Assembly: GCA_039930465.1 (NCBI GenBank)
Contig: JBDTTU010000003.1
Coordinates: 1-64,000 of the forward strand
DNA: 64,000 nucleotides
Reading direction: 5' to 3'
From: LMDS01 sp039930465
GTDB lineage: Bacteria > Pseudomonadota > Gammaproteobacteria > Burkholderiales > Burkholderiaceae_C
How positions within the stretch are numbered: position 1 is the stretch's first letter; each line of letters begins with the position of its first letter. This document shows positions 21,641-30,501 of this stretch, piece after piece. The notes beneath the pieces were generated by a model that made no database searches, had not been told where the DNA came from, and saw only the letters and a program-made list of their open reading frames with translations. A program made the translations under genes and the position numbers.

Positions 21641-22765
21641 ATGAAGTCGCTCGGCAAGAAGCCCGCAGGCTTGCGCCTGGAGCGCATGCAGGGCTCGAAG
21701 CTGTGGGCTGGCGATGCCTTCAGGAACATCCACCCGATAGCGCCCGGCCTGCGCGACACGAGCGCGCCGCGGGTCACCCTCAGCGAGTTCCTGTGCGGCG
21801 GCGAACGCCGCGTGCCGAAAGCCGCGCTGCCGTCGGTCGACCCGCTGGCGGCGTGGGCGCGAGCGCCCGACACCGGGCTGCGTGCCACCTGGCTTGGCCA
21901 TTCCACCGTGCTGATCGAGATCGACGGTCGGCGCGTGCTGACCGACCCGGTCTGGGGCCCGCGCGCCTCGCCGTCAAGGCTGGCCGGGCCGAAGCGGTTT
22001 CAGCCGGTGCCGGTGGCGCTGCGCGCCATGCCGCCGATCGACCTGGTGCTGATCTCGCACGACCACTACGACCACCTTGACTACCCCACGATCCGCGAGC
22101 TGGCGAAGATGCAGGTGCCGTTCGTGACCTCGCTCGGCGTCGGCGCGCACCTCGAAGCCTGGGGCGTGGCGCCCGAGCGCATCACCGAGCTCGACTGGTG
22201 GGAATCGCACACGCTGCCTGGCAGTGAACTGAACATCACGGCCACGCCTTCGCAGCACTTCTCGGGCCGCGGCCTCAAAGACCGAAACAGCACGCTGTGG
22301 TCTTCTCTGGTGCTGCGCACGCCGAAACATTCGGTCTTCTTCAGCGGCGACACCGGCCTCACAGATGAGTACCGCACGATCCACGAACGCTTCGGCAAGT
22401 TCGATCTGGTGATGCTCGAAGTGGGCGCCTTCCACCCGTCGTGGGGCGACATCCACCTCGGCCCCGAACACGCGCTCGAAGCGCTGGCGCTGCTCGGTGG
22501 CGGCGCTTTCCTGCCGGTGCACTGGGGCACCTTCAGCCTGGCGCTGCACGACTGGGACGCGCCGGCCGAAACGCTGCTCGCGCTCGGCCCCAAGCAAGGT
22601 GCGCAGCTCGTCATGCCGCGCCTGGGCGAAGCCGTCGAACCGTCGCGTGCCGAGGTGGTGGCGCCCTGGTGGCGCGACGTTGATGCGCGTGCGCGTGACA
22701 AGGCGAAGGCCATCGAGCCGGTGCCGATGAGCTTGCCCAAAGAGATGCCCTGGCCGGTGGACTGA
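21641..22765 (+). CDS. Metallo-beta-lactamase-fold hydrolase (NAPE-PLD/UlaG-like)
   Basis: A 374-aa cytoplasmic metal-dependent hydrolase. Visible motifs are WLGHSTVLIEIDGRRVLTDPVWGPRASP, the metal site ISHDHYDHLDYPT (HxHxDH), ATPSQHFSGRGLKDRN, FFSGDTGLTDEY and LPVHWGTFSLALHDW. This order is typical of the NAPE-PLD-like branch, which includes phosphodiesterases. The ORF is open upstream, but the ATG at 21641, just after the S41 gene, is the natural start. The reaction is not known. Confidence 0.88.
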   Translation: MKSLGKKPAGLRLERMQGSKLWAGDAFRNIHPIAPGLRDTSAPRVTLSEFLCGGERRVPKAALPSVDPLAAWARAPDTGLRATWLGHSTVLIEIDGRRVLTDPVWGPRASPSRLAGPKRFQPVPVALRAMPPIDLVLISHDHYDHLDYPTIRELAKMQVPFVTSLGVGAHLEAWGVAPERITELDWWESHTLPGSELNITATPSQHFSGRGLKDRNSTLWSSLVLRTPKHSVFFSGDTGLTDEYRTIHERFGKFDLVMLEVGAFHPSWGDIHLGPEHALEALALLGGGAFLPVHWGTFSLALHDWDAPAETLLALGPKQGAQLVMPRLGEAVEPSRAEVVAPWWRDVDARARDKAKAIEPVPMSLPKEMPWPVD

Positions 22766-22897
22766 GGGCGCCCGAAGCCGCGGTCGTGCGAAATCTGGCA
22801 GGCAAACGCCCGCTTGATCCACGCTTCACATGCGCCTTTGCGGCCGGACACTGCGCAGATTGTCAGCGCACACTCCGTGCGCACCGGAAGGAACACC

Positions 22898-23128
22898 ATG
22901 AGCCTCGATCTTCAGCGTGAACGTGCCTACTACCTCGCCCACCACGACACCTTGGCGCAGCTCTACGGCGGTCAGGTCATCGTCATCAAAGGCGACGTGG
23001 TGCTGGGCGCTTACGACGACGCGACCTGGGCCGCACCGAAAACCCGCAAGCGCTACGCCGGTGGCGCCTTCCTGGTCGAGAGAGTCGCGGCGCGCACATC
23101 GCACGTGGCCGGCCACGCCGCGCGGTGA
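22898..23128 (+). CDS. Small DUF5678-like protein
   Basis: A 76-aa protein with AAGGAA upstream of its ATG. The core YYLAHHDTLAQLYGGQVIVIKGDVVLGAYDD follows the layout of DUF5678 proteins (a helix, then GKWVAI-like strand, then a D-G/V turn), which often accompany retropepsin or toxin-antitoxin genes. No such partner is visible here. Function unknown. Confidence 0.6.
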   Translation: MSLDLQRERAYYLAHHDTLAQLYGGQVIVIKGDVVLGAYDDATWAAPKTRKRYAGGAFLVERVAARTSHVAGHAAR

Positions 23129-23200
23129 GCACATGCAAGGGCCGCGTTGAGTCGTAGCCGGCCGCGCCACGGCGCGTGCGTTTGAGTTAGGGTCACGGCC

Positions 23201-24211
23201 ATGCCGATGACCACTCCCGCCCGTGCCGCAGGCTGGCGGCTGCCCGCCCTGTTGGTGCTGCTGGCCGCCGTGCTGGCGGGCTGTGCTTCGGGGCCGCGGC
23301 GCACCGATGGCGCCGAAGCCAACCCGCCACCCGATCTGGCGCGCGTGCCCGACGCCGAACCGAAGCTCGAGCCGATCCGCAGAGGCGGCCCGAACAAGCC
23401 TTACGCGGTGCTCGGCCGCGACTACACCCCGATCACCCAAGACGCGCCCTTCACCGAGCGTGGCCTGGCTTCGTGGTACGGCCGCAAGTTCCACGGCCGG
23501 CGCACCGCGAGCGGCGAGATCTACAACATGTACGCGATGACGGCGGCACACCCCACGCTGCCCATTCCGAGCTACGCGCGCGTGCGCAACCCGGCCAACG
23601 GCCGCGAGGTGGTGCTGCGGATCAACGACCGCGGGCCATTCCACCCGGGCCGCATCGTCGACCTCAGCTACACAGCGGCGTTGAAGCTCGATCTGCTGCG
23701 CGGCGTGGGCCCGGTCGAGCTGCAGCGCATCACCTTTGACGAGATTCGCAGCGGCGCGTGGCGGCGTGACGGCGAGCCGGTGCGCCTGGCAGACACGAAC
23801 GCCGCTGTCGCGCCCGCGCCGGCCGCCGCGGTGACCGCGCCTGCGGCAACAGAACCCGAGACGGCCGCAGCGGCGCCCGAGGTCCCGCCCATTGCCGCCG
23901 CATCCACCCCCGCCCCCGCAGCCGACACGAGCCCGGTGGCCGACGCCCCTGCGGCCCGCGCCTACACCCAGCCCGCGCGCGGCTTCTGGGTGCAGCTCGG
24001 CGCCTTCAAGCAGCGCGACGGCGCCGAGGATTTTCACAAGCGCGTCAGCGGTGAAGTCGACTGGCTCGCACCGCTGCTCGCGATCTTCGGCGACGCTTCG
24101 GTGTTCCGCCTGCAAGCCGGCCCGTACCCGAGCCGCGATGAAGCACGCGGCGTGGCCGAGCGTGTGCGCGTGGCCTTGCAGCTCGTACCGGTAATCGTGG
24201 AGCGCAAGTAG
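23201..24211 (+). CDS. rlpA: Septal ring lytic transglycosylase RlpA
   Basis: An outer-membrane lipoprotein of 336 aa that cleaves denuded peptidoglycan at the division septum. Lipobox VLAGC follows a hydrophobic signal (residues about 10-27). The double-psi beta-barrel domain (about residues 86-175) carries GLASWYGRKFHGRRTASGEIYNM (positions 23462-23530), LPIPSYARVRN and the catalytic region INDRGPFHPGRIVDLSYTAA. An Ala/Pro-rich linker leads to a C-terminal SPOR domain (GFWVQLGAFKQRDGAEDF). The gene converges on the antiporter gene with a 7-nt gap. Confidence 0.93.
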   Translation: MPMTTPARAAGWRLPALLVLLAAVLAGCASGPRRTDGAEANPPPDLARVPDAEPKLEPIRRGGPNKPYAVLGRDYTPITQDAPFTERGLASWYGRKFHGRRTASGEIYNMYAMTAAHPTLPIPSYARVRNPANGREVVLRINDRGPFHPGRIVDLSYTAALKLDLLRGVGPVELQRITFDEIRSGAWRRDGEPVRLADTNAAVAPAPAAAVTAPAATEPETAAAAPEVPPIAAASTPAPAADTSPVADAPAARAYTQPARGFWVQLGAFKQRDGAEDFHKRVSGEVDWLAPLLAIFGDASVFRLQAGPYPSRDEARGVAERVRVALQLVPVIVERK

Positions 24212-24218
24212 CGCGGCT

Positions 24219-25418
24219 TCACTTCGACCGGAACACGATCTCTTTCATCCGCGCGAGTTTCGGCGTGACCACCGGCACCGTCAGCATGGTGCTGGCCACC
24301 GCCATCAGCAGCAGCGCGGTGAAGGTTTCGTTGGTGATGATCTGCTTGTCGAGCAGCACGTTGGCGAAGATGATCATGATCAGCGCCTTGGTCTGCAGCA
24401 GCCAGCCGATCAGCGAGCCTTCGCCCGGTTGCCACTTCAGCAGCTTGCCGGCCAGGTGCGTGCCGATCAGCTTGCCCGCGACCGAGGCCAGCAGCAGCAC
24501 CGCTGCGGCCATGCCCACCGCGGCCCCGCCCACATTCCAGTTGGTGCGCAACCCGGTGCTCAGAAAGAATACCGGCATCACCACCAGCAGCACATGGCCG
24601 CGCAGCGCGTCCATCTTCTTCTGGTCGAACCAGTGCGAATCCATGCTCGCACCGGCCAGGAAAGCGCCCACCATGAAGTGCAGGCCCGACCAGTCGGCAC
24701 CGAGGCCGCAGGCCGCGAGCCAGATCAGCCCTGCGTACCAGCGGTCGCGCTCGGGAATGGCCAGCATCAGCTTGCGAAAACCGTAGCCGACCACAACGAA
24801 GGCAAGCAGGAAGCCGCCTTGTTTGCCCACGCGTTCCCAGTCCATCAGGATCAATGCGAGCACGCCCCAGATCGCGATGTCGTCGACGCTGGCATAACGC
24901 AAGATGCGCTGGCCGATGGGCTGGCGCAGGATCTGAATCTTCTCCATCAACAGAATCAGGATCGGCAGCGCTGTGACCGCGCAGGCCATGCCGATGCCGA
25001 GCACGAATTGCCAGGTCTGCGCCTTGGCGCCGACCCATCCCGGGAACATCAACAAACCGAGCGCGGCCACGCTGCCGAAGGCCAGCGGCACACCGAGTGC
25101 CAGACCGGCCGTGATGCCGCTCTCGCGCCGATGTTCCCAGGCCTGATGCAGGTCGAGTTCGATACCGGCGATCCACACGAACACCATCACTGCCCACCAC
25201 GCGATGCCGTTCAGGCTCTGGATCACCGGTGCGCTGAACACGAAGCTGTAGTACTCGGGAAAGGCCGCACCCAGCACGCCCGGGCCGAGCAGGATGCCGG
25301 TGATGATCTGCACCACCACCAGCGGCGCGAAGTATTCGGTCCGCCCGAGCCGCCAGATCAGGTAGGGCACGCTGAAGATGATCAGCATCGCGATCAGGAA
25401 AACTTCGGTGGTGGTCAT
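24219..25418 (-). CDS. Cation:proton antiporter (CPA2 family)
   Basis: A 399-aa inner membrane protein with about twelve predicted helices. Family signs are VVQIITGILLGPGVLG, WIAGIELDL, the paired acidic site in RYASVDDIAIWGVLALI and FMVGAFLAGASMD. It probably exchanges Na+ or K+ for H+. The frame is open upstream, but that segment looks like shadow of the divergent lipoprotein gene; MTTTEVFLIAMLIIF at 25418 is the likely start. Confidence 0.9.
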   Translation of the reverse strand: MTTTEVFLIAMLIIFSVPYLIWRLGRTEYFAPLVVVQIITGILLGPGVLGAAFPEYYSFVFSAPVIQSLNGIAWWAVMVFVWIAGIELDLHQAWEHRRESGITAGLALGVPLAFGSVAALGLLMFPGWVGAKAQTWQFVLGIGMACAVTALPILILLMEKIQILRQPIGQRILRYASVDDIAIWGVLALILMDWERVGKQGGFLLAFVVVGYGFRKLMLAIPERDRWYAGLIWLAACGLGADWSGLHFMVGAFLAGASMDSHWFDQKKMDALRGHVLLVVMPVFFLSTGLRTNWNVGGAAVGMAAAVLLLASVAGKLIGTHLAGKLLKWQPGEGSLIGWLLQTKALIMIIFANVLLDKQIITNETFTALLLMAVASTMLTVPVVTPKLARMKEIVFRSK

Positions 25419-25563
25419 GCCAGTGGCGTGATGTGGTGGTGGCAAAGGGCAGGCAGTTTGCCATGCCGGTTCGGTCTGGATAATCGAGGCGAGGTGTGGA
25501 ACGGACCGCGCCATCGGGTTCGGCGCAACGGCGCCCGACCCCCCCGCAGAGAGGAACAAAAAG

Positions 25564-27555
25564 ATGTCGAGCTTGTTGCGCGCCTCGCTGGCGCTCTGGG
25601 TTGCTGTGCTCGTCGCTGGCTGCGGAGGTGGTGGTGGAGGTGGTTCCGATTCGCCGGCCGCACCGCCGCCTGCCACCTCGATCGTTCCACCGCCGCCCGC
25701 GCGCGGCGCGACCCTGCATGTCGATGCCACGGTGCTGCGCCCGGCGCGCTCCGGCGCCACGTGGACGTATCGAGGCCAGTCGAGCTCGAGCAGCGAGGCC
25801 ACGCCGGTCGTGTACAGAACCGAGACCACGCAGCTGGCCACGGCAACAGGGGTCGACGAGTCAGCGACCAACTCCGGCGCAGCAGGCCCGGCCTCAGCCC
25901 GCATACGCATCGCAAACGGCACCATCGGCTATCTCAGCCTGTTTGACTTTGCGGGCAAGGGGCAGATCGAGTCCGTCGAATTCGTCGAGCTCAGGTCTCC
26001 GGTGGTGCAGGGCGACCAATACACGATCTTCGACCACCACTATGCCGACACCGACATCGACGCCGACGGAGACATGAAACCGGACGCACTCGATGTCGGA
26101 ATCTACGCAAGGGTCGTTGGGCAAGAGACGCTGACGCTGCCGAACCTGCCCTCACTGGCGGCCGTGAGGGTCGACACCACGCTCGCGCTGCGCCTGCAGG
26201 CGAGCAGCACAGGGGAGTTTTCTCCGGTGTTCAGAGCGACGGTGTCGACCTGGTACGCCAAAGGCATAGGCCCGGTGCGCCAATTGACCCAAACGCCAAC
26301 GCCCGACGGTGGCGATACAGCGGTGACGGACGAGCTGCTGGTGGCGTGGGACGGTTTGAGCGAAGGTTTCGGTGCCATGGCATCCACGAGCGCCGTCGTG
26401 CCGGCATCGAACCCGGTATTGCCGGGCGCAACTTTGCCGGGAGGCCTGCAGGGATTCATCCGCGCCTTCGGGTTCGACGACCAGGCGCTGGTCTTCAGCC
26501 GAAGCGTGGCCGGCAGCTCCGGGATCGTCGTCAGCCGACTCGACTTGCGCGGGCGCGTGATCGACGCGCAGCTTCACGAGAGTCTGGCTCTCAACGATCG
26601 GACCGGCTCGTTGGTGATGCACCCCGCGGGCGTGTTGTACCTGGAGCCGCTGTCGAGCAGCAACACGGCCCAGGTCGCCCTGACCGGATTCGATCGCAAC
26701 GGCAATCTCATGGGCGCGCCGGGCGCGGTGTCGATCGACCTGGGTGGCGGCAGGTTCGTGCCCACGCTCCAACGTTTCTCTACGGCGACCGATGGTGCGA
26801 CGCTCTGGATTCTGTGGGCCCGGTCTTACGTGCAGGTGGGCCAGGGGTTTGTCAACGAACTGGTCTTGCAGGCGTTCGACACGGCCGGCAATCCGCTCGC
26901 TCCCGAGACCGTGGTTGATGCTGGGCCGACGTTGGTCTTTGCACTGACTGCGGGTTCGGGCAAGGTTCTGCTGAATTGGGTCCGGCCCAGTCCGGCAGGA
27001 ACATTCGATGTGCTCTATGCCATCGGCAGTGTGTCGTCGGGCAGCCTCGACGCACGATCGCTGGTCACCGGCCTGCCCGCCAGCAACGTGTTCGTTGCAC
27101 CGTTCCTGCTGCCGGAAGGCGGCGCGTTGCTTTGGCCGTCTGCGCTGGGCAGTGGCGCCGTGCTGCCTGCCACGGCCGGCGTTCGGCTCGACGGTTCTTA
27201 CGCGGTACTGAGGTCTGCGAGCGGTGGCCTCGATGCCGAACTTCTTGCGGGCGTATCGACTTACGACAGCAACACCCCCGCGCCGGCGGCGGTCGGGCCG
27301 CGCATCGTCATGAGCGCGACGGTCAGGGGAAACCTTTGGCCCGACGAGCCTGGCAATGAGCAAAACCTTCACGTCGTGAACTGGTTCGATGCCGGCTCGG
27401 GGCCGCTGGCAAGCACGCCGGTCCGCACCGTGCGCAGCGAAGCGGGAGATCTTGGCCAGTCTTTCGCACAACTGGTGTGGCCCGATCGCACCATGCTGTT
27501 CGGCGGTGACTACCAGTTGAAGACCACGGTGGTCTGGACGAACGGCGGGAACTGA
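25564..27555 (+). CDS. Large lipoprotein of unknown function
   Basis: A 663-aa protein with a lipoprotein signal (residues about 1-20, LVAGC) immediately followed by a poly-Gly run and a Pro-rich spacer. The rest is beta-rich and has no motif I recognise; segments such as FDRNGNLMGAPGAVSIDLGGG and AFDTAGNPLAPETVVDAGPT resemble propeller or repeat blades. An acidic stretch (DTDIDADGDMKPDALDVG) may bind Ca2+. The preceding gap of 145 nt is shared with the divergent antiporter gene. Confidence 0.75.
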   Translation: MSSLLRASLALWVAVLVAGCGGGGGGGSDSPAAPPPATSIVPPPPARGATLHVDATVLRPARSGATWTYRGQSSSSSEATPVVYRTETTQLATATGVDESATNSGAAGPASARIRIANGTIGYLSLFDFAGKGQIESVEFVELRSPVVQGDQYTIFDHHYADTDIDADGDMKPDALDVGIYARVVGQETLTLPNLPSLAAVRVDTTLALRLQASSTGEFSPVFRATVSTWYAKGIGPVRQLTQTPTPDGGDTAVTDELLVAWDGLSEGFGAMASTSAVVPASNPVLPGATLPGGLQGFIRAFGFDDQALVFSRSVAGSSGIVVSRLDLRGRVIDAQLHESLALNDRTGSLVMHPAGVLYLEPLSSSNTAQVALTGFDRNGNLMGAPGAVSIDLGGGRFVPTLQRFSTATDGATLWILWARSYVQVGQGFVNELVLQAFDTAGNPLAPETVVDAGPTLVFALTAGSGKVLLNWVRPSPAGTFDVLYAIGSVSSGSLDARSLVTGLPASNVFVAPFLLPEGGALLWPSALGSGAVLPATAGVRLDGSYAVLRSASGGLDAELLAGVSTYDSNTPAPAAVGPRIVMSATVRGNLWPDEPGNEQNLHVVNWFDAGSGPLASTPVRTVRSEAGDLGQSFAQLVWPDRTMLFGGDYQLKTTVVWTNGGN

Positions 27556-27639
27556 GGCCGGGTCTGGCGCCACGGGGTTTACTCCCGTCGCCCCGAACTG
27601 GCCCGCGTGCTTGAATGGTCCCTCAACCGGAGACCCCCG

Positions 27640-28884
27640 ATGCCCAACTTCCGAACCGCCGCCCGCGCGATCGCCACGATCACATTCGTGCTCGCCACCC
27701 ATGCGGTGCAGGCTGAGACCGTCAAGATCGCTTTCATCGACGTGCTCTCGGGCCCGTTCGCGGCGGCCGGCGAAGGCTCGCTGAAACAACTGCGCGAAGT
27801 GGTGAGCCAGATGAACGCGCGCAGCGCGCCGAACGAGATCAAGTTCGAGGTCGTGGCTTTCGACGGCAAAGGCTCGCCGCAAGAGAGCGTGACAGTGCTC
27901 AAGTCGGCGACCGACCAGGGCATTCGCTTTATCACCCAGGGCGGTGGCTCGGGCGTCGCGTTCGCGCTCGTCGATGCGCTGAACAAGCTGGCCGAACGCG
28001 AGCCGCAGAAGGCCACGGTGTACCTCAACTATTCGGCGATGGACCCGGGCCTCACCAACGACCGCTGCAGCTTCTGGCACTTTCGCTTCTACCCGTCGAG
28101 CGAGATGAAGATCGAGGCGCTGACCACCTACTTCAAGCAGCGGCCCGACATCAAGAAGGTCTACCTGCTGAACCAGAACTACACACACGGCCAGCAGGTC
28201 TCGCGTGCCGCGAAAGAGTACCTGGCCCGCAAGCGCCCCGACATCCAGATCGTCGGCGACGACTTCGTGCCGATCGCGACTGTGCGCGACTTCGCCCCCT
28301 ACGTCGCGAAGATTCAGGCCTCGGGCGCCGACACCGTGATCACCTCGAACTGGGGCAGCGACCTGGGGCTGCTGTTCAAGGCGGCGCGTGACTTCGGCCA
28401 GAACATCAACTTCTACACGATGAACGCGAACAACCCGAGCATCCCGGCGCAGATGGGGTCGTGGGGCGCCGAGAAGGTCGGCGTGATCTGGAACTGGGGC
28501 CACAACGCCCCCACGCCCGAGCTTGAGAAGATCTACGTCGACTACAAGAAAAAGACCGGTGATGACTTCATCTTCGCCGCCCACTGGAACAGCATGAACA
28601 TGCTGCAGTTGGCGATGCGCGCCGCCAAGTCGACCGATGCCAAAGCGGTCGCGTTCGCGCTCGAGGGCATGAAGTACAAGAGCCCGGTCGGCGACGTCGA
28701 GATGCGCAAGGCCGACCACCAGCTGCAGGCGCCACTGTTCCTCGGCGTCTGGGCCAAGAAGGGCAGCAAGGGCGTGAAATACGACGCCGAGAACACCGGC
28801 TACGGGTTCCGCTCCGAGGTGGTGTGGGACTCTTACGTCAGCTCACAACCGACGTCGTGCCAGATGCAGCGGCCGGCGAGCTGA
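27640..28884 (+). CDS. Branched-chain amino-acid-type ABC transporter substrate-binding protein
   Basis: A 414-aa periplasmic protein of the Leu/Ile/Val-binding type. A signal peptide (about residues 1-25, ending AVQA) precedes VKIAFIDVLSGPFAAAGEG; later come VVAFDGKGSPQESVTVLKSA, LNQNYTHGQQVSRAAKEYL and GADTVITSNWGSDLGLLFKAA, and the C-terminus ends with the family tail QPTSCQMQRP. No permease or ATPase genes lie nearby: downstream is the restriction-modification island. It is either an orphan receptor or was separated from its transporter. Confidence 0.88.
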   Translation: MPNFRTAARAIATITFVLATHAVQAETVKIAFIDVLSGPFAAAGEGSLKQLREVVSQMNARSAPNEIKFEVVAFDGKGSPQESVTVLKSATDQGIRFITQGGGSGVAFALVDALNKLAEREPQKATVYLNYSAMDPGLTNDRCSFWHFRFYPSSEMKIEALTTYFKQRPDIKKVYLLNQNYTHGQQVSRAAKEYLARKRPDIQIVGDDFVPIATVRDFAPYVAKIQASGADTVITSNWGSDLGLLFKAARDFGQNINFYTMNANNPSIPAQMGSWGAEKVGVIWNWGHNAPTPELEKIYVDYKKKTGDDFIFAAHWNSMNMLQLAMRAAKSTDAKAVAFALEGMKYKSPVGDVEMRKADHQLQAPLFLGVWAKKGSKGVKYDAENTGYGFRSEVVWDSYVSSQPTSCQMQRPAS

Positions 28885-28961
28885 GCGCGGCAGGCGCTGT
28901 CATGAATGGCTGTGTGCCGTGCGCCCGGCCGGGAGAGGACAGGACTGTAAAAAGATCCAGC

Positions 28962-29654
28962 ATGGGGAAGCACTTGGGTATGATCTGCGACACCATGCCG
29001 ACCAACGCAGCAGATGAGTTTTCCCGTTTCGTAGCGGGCAGAAAGTTCAAGACGATTCTTGCTGATCCGCCTTGGCAATTTCAGAACAAGACCGGCAAGG
29101 TCGCTCCTGAGCACAAGCGCTTGGCACGGTATTCCACGCTCAAACTTGACGACATCAAAGCCTTGCCGGTCGAGAGTGCTGCGACTGACACTGCTCATCT
29201 TTATCTTTGGGTGCCCAATGCGCTTTTGCCCGAAGGCCTTGCGGTGATGGAAGCGTGGGGCTTCAAGTACAAGTCCAATATCGTTTGGCAAAAAATTCGC
29301 AAGGACGGCGGTCCCGACGGCCGAGGCGTAGGTTTTTACTTTCGAAACGTCACCGAGCTTCTGCTGTTTGGTGTTCGCGGAAAGAGTGCGCGAACCTTGC
29401 AACCCGGACGCACGCAAGTGAATACCATCGCAACGCGCAAACGTGAGCACAGCCGAAAACCCGATGAGCAGTACCCGCTGATTACCAGTTGCAGCCCTGG
29501 CCCGTTCCTTGAGATGTTCGCGCGCGGCCAAAGAAAAGGCTGGTCAATTTGGGGCGATCAGGCGCACGAAGAATACGCGCCCAACTGGTCAACGTATGCG
29601 AATCACTCGCAGAGTGGTCGATCGCCAGTGCACCCGGAACTCTTCGAAGCCTAG
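28962..29654 (+). CDS. MT-A70-family DNA adenine methyltransferase
   Basis: A 230-aa DNA N6-adenine methyltransferase that should protect host sites from the convergent restriction enzyme. The catalytic DPPW is at about residues 35-38 (KTILADPPWQFQNKTGKV), and LYLWVPNALLPEGLAVMEAWGF, NVTELLLFGVRG and TRKREHSRKPDEQYPLI follow in the order typical of the MT-A70/M.MunI-like group. Base composition is visibly less GC-rich than the neighbours, a sign of transfer. ATG at 28962 is chosen; ATGs at 28980 and 28995 are also possible. Its TAG stop shares a CTAG with the stop of the endonuclease gene. Confidence 0.88.
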   Translation: MGKHLGMICDTMPTNAADEFSRFVAGRKFKTILADPPWQFQNKTGKVAPEHKRLARYSTLKLDDIKALPVESAATDTAHLYLWVPNALLPEGLAVMEAWGFKYKSNIVWQKIRKDGGPDGRGVGFYFRNVTELLLFGVRGKSARTLQPGRTQVNTIATRKREHSRKPDEQYPLITSCSPGPFLEMFARGQRKGWSIWGDQAHEEYAPNWSTYANHSQSGRSPVHPELFEA

Positions 29655-30478
29655 AGTTCTTCACTGCTTTTGGCGTCGTCTTCCGACAACTGCTCGATCG
29701 GGGCGCTGTCGAATGTGATCATCGTCGCGGGCAAGCCAATCAGCAGAAGCGGACATGGATTGCCCACGCCGCGCTCAACCCGATTTATCAGCTTGGCCCA
29801 ATGGGTGGTGGCTTGCCCGAACTTGTTGGACACAAAGTTGTCAGTCCATGCGTCAGCGAAAGCCACGGGGTCCCTTGTCCTCAGCACGCGCCTCAGCACG
29901 TTGGCTTTTTGCTTCGGAGTAGGCGCGTAGCCGTTCAATTCAAGGTCTTCAAAGCTCGAGATCTTCCTGTCGTGCGTGAACCGATGTACGGCGCTCCACA
30001 ACGCGTCTTGCAACGACGAGCCCCGCGTGATCAACACACCGACGCTGATCGCGCCTTCTGCATGAAGGCGCTTGAAGTTTTCCAGATCGCGGTCGAAGAA
30101 CGGATCCTTGTTGTTCCATTCGATTTCCAGAGCCACGACACCCACGCCTGCATAGCGCCTGACATGATCCACTTCGTGGGACGTCGACTCGCGCGCCATG
30201 CCGTCGATGGTCTTTTTGATTTCGAAGACGTGCTTCTGCCACCCCATGGTGCTCAGCGTTCGTCGAAGCCGCTGCGTGAACTTCGTTTCTCCGCCACCGC
30301 TCCCGATGATCTCCGTGATCGGCAACTCAATGGAGTTCAAAGCTGCAGCAATCTCAAGCAAAGCGTCTGGAAATTCGCCATCAGTGATCGACTTCGCATG
30401 CGACAGAAATCGGATCTCGAAACCCTTTGCTTCCAGCGCATCGAAAGGGTGAGTCGACTTCTTCGGAGATTTCCGCAT
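29651..30478 (-). CDS. BglII-like type II restriction endonuclease
   Basis: A 275-aa protein resembling the BglII/BstYI family (PF09195-like). The likely active site is Asp104 in SHEVDHVRRY together with Glu118/Glu120 and Lys124 in ALEIEWNNKDPFFDRDL, followed by ENFKRLHAEGAISVGVLITRG, a stretch conserved in this family. Codon use is less GC-rich than flanking genes. Translation probably starts at ATG 30478. There is no clear ribosome site, and TATCAT lies about 8 nt upstream of the ATG, so a leaderless transcript is possible. It begins 23 nt after the ABC-2 permease gene on the same strand. Recognition of a GATC-centred site is expected from the family, not shown. Confidence 0.82.
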   Translation of the reverse strand: MRKSPKKSTHPFDALEAKGFEIRFLSHAKSITDGEFPDALLEIAAALNSIELPITEIIGSGGGETKFTQRLRRTLSTMGWQKHVFEIKKTIDGMARESTSHEVDHVRRYAGVGVVALEIEWNNKDPFFDRDLENFKRLHAEGAISVGVLITRGSSLQDALWSAVHRFTHDRKISSFEDLELNGYAPTPKQKANVLRRVLRTRDPVAFADAWTDNFVSNKFGQATTHWAKLINRVERGVGNPCPLLLIGLPATMITFDSAPIEQLSEDDAKSSEEL

Positions 30479-30501
30479 GAGTGGAATGATAGCGACGCCT
30501 G

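Noticed and set aside
26152..28719. Minus-strand open frame of 855 codons
   Set aside because: Antisense shadow spanning two unrelated real genes (lipoprotein and binding protein); no recognisable domain.
27640..28884. Frameshift at the end of the binding-protein gene where the restriction-modification island begins
   Set aside because: The C-terminus ends with the normal QPTSCQMQRP family tail, so the gene is complete.
28953..28958. AGATCC (an RGATCY site) just before the methyltransferase start, as possible self-regulation
   Set aside because: The recognition sequence is unknown and GATC is common in this DNA, so the position alone is not evidence.
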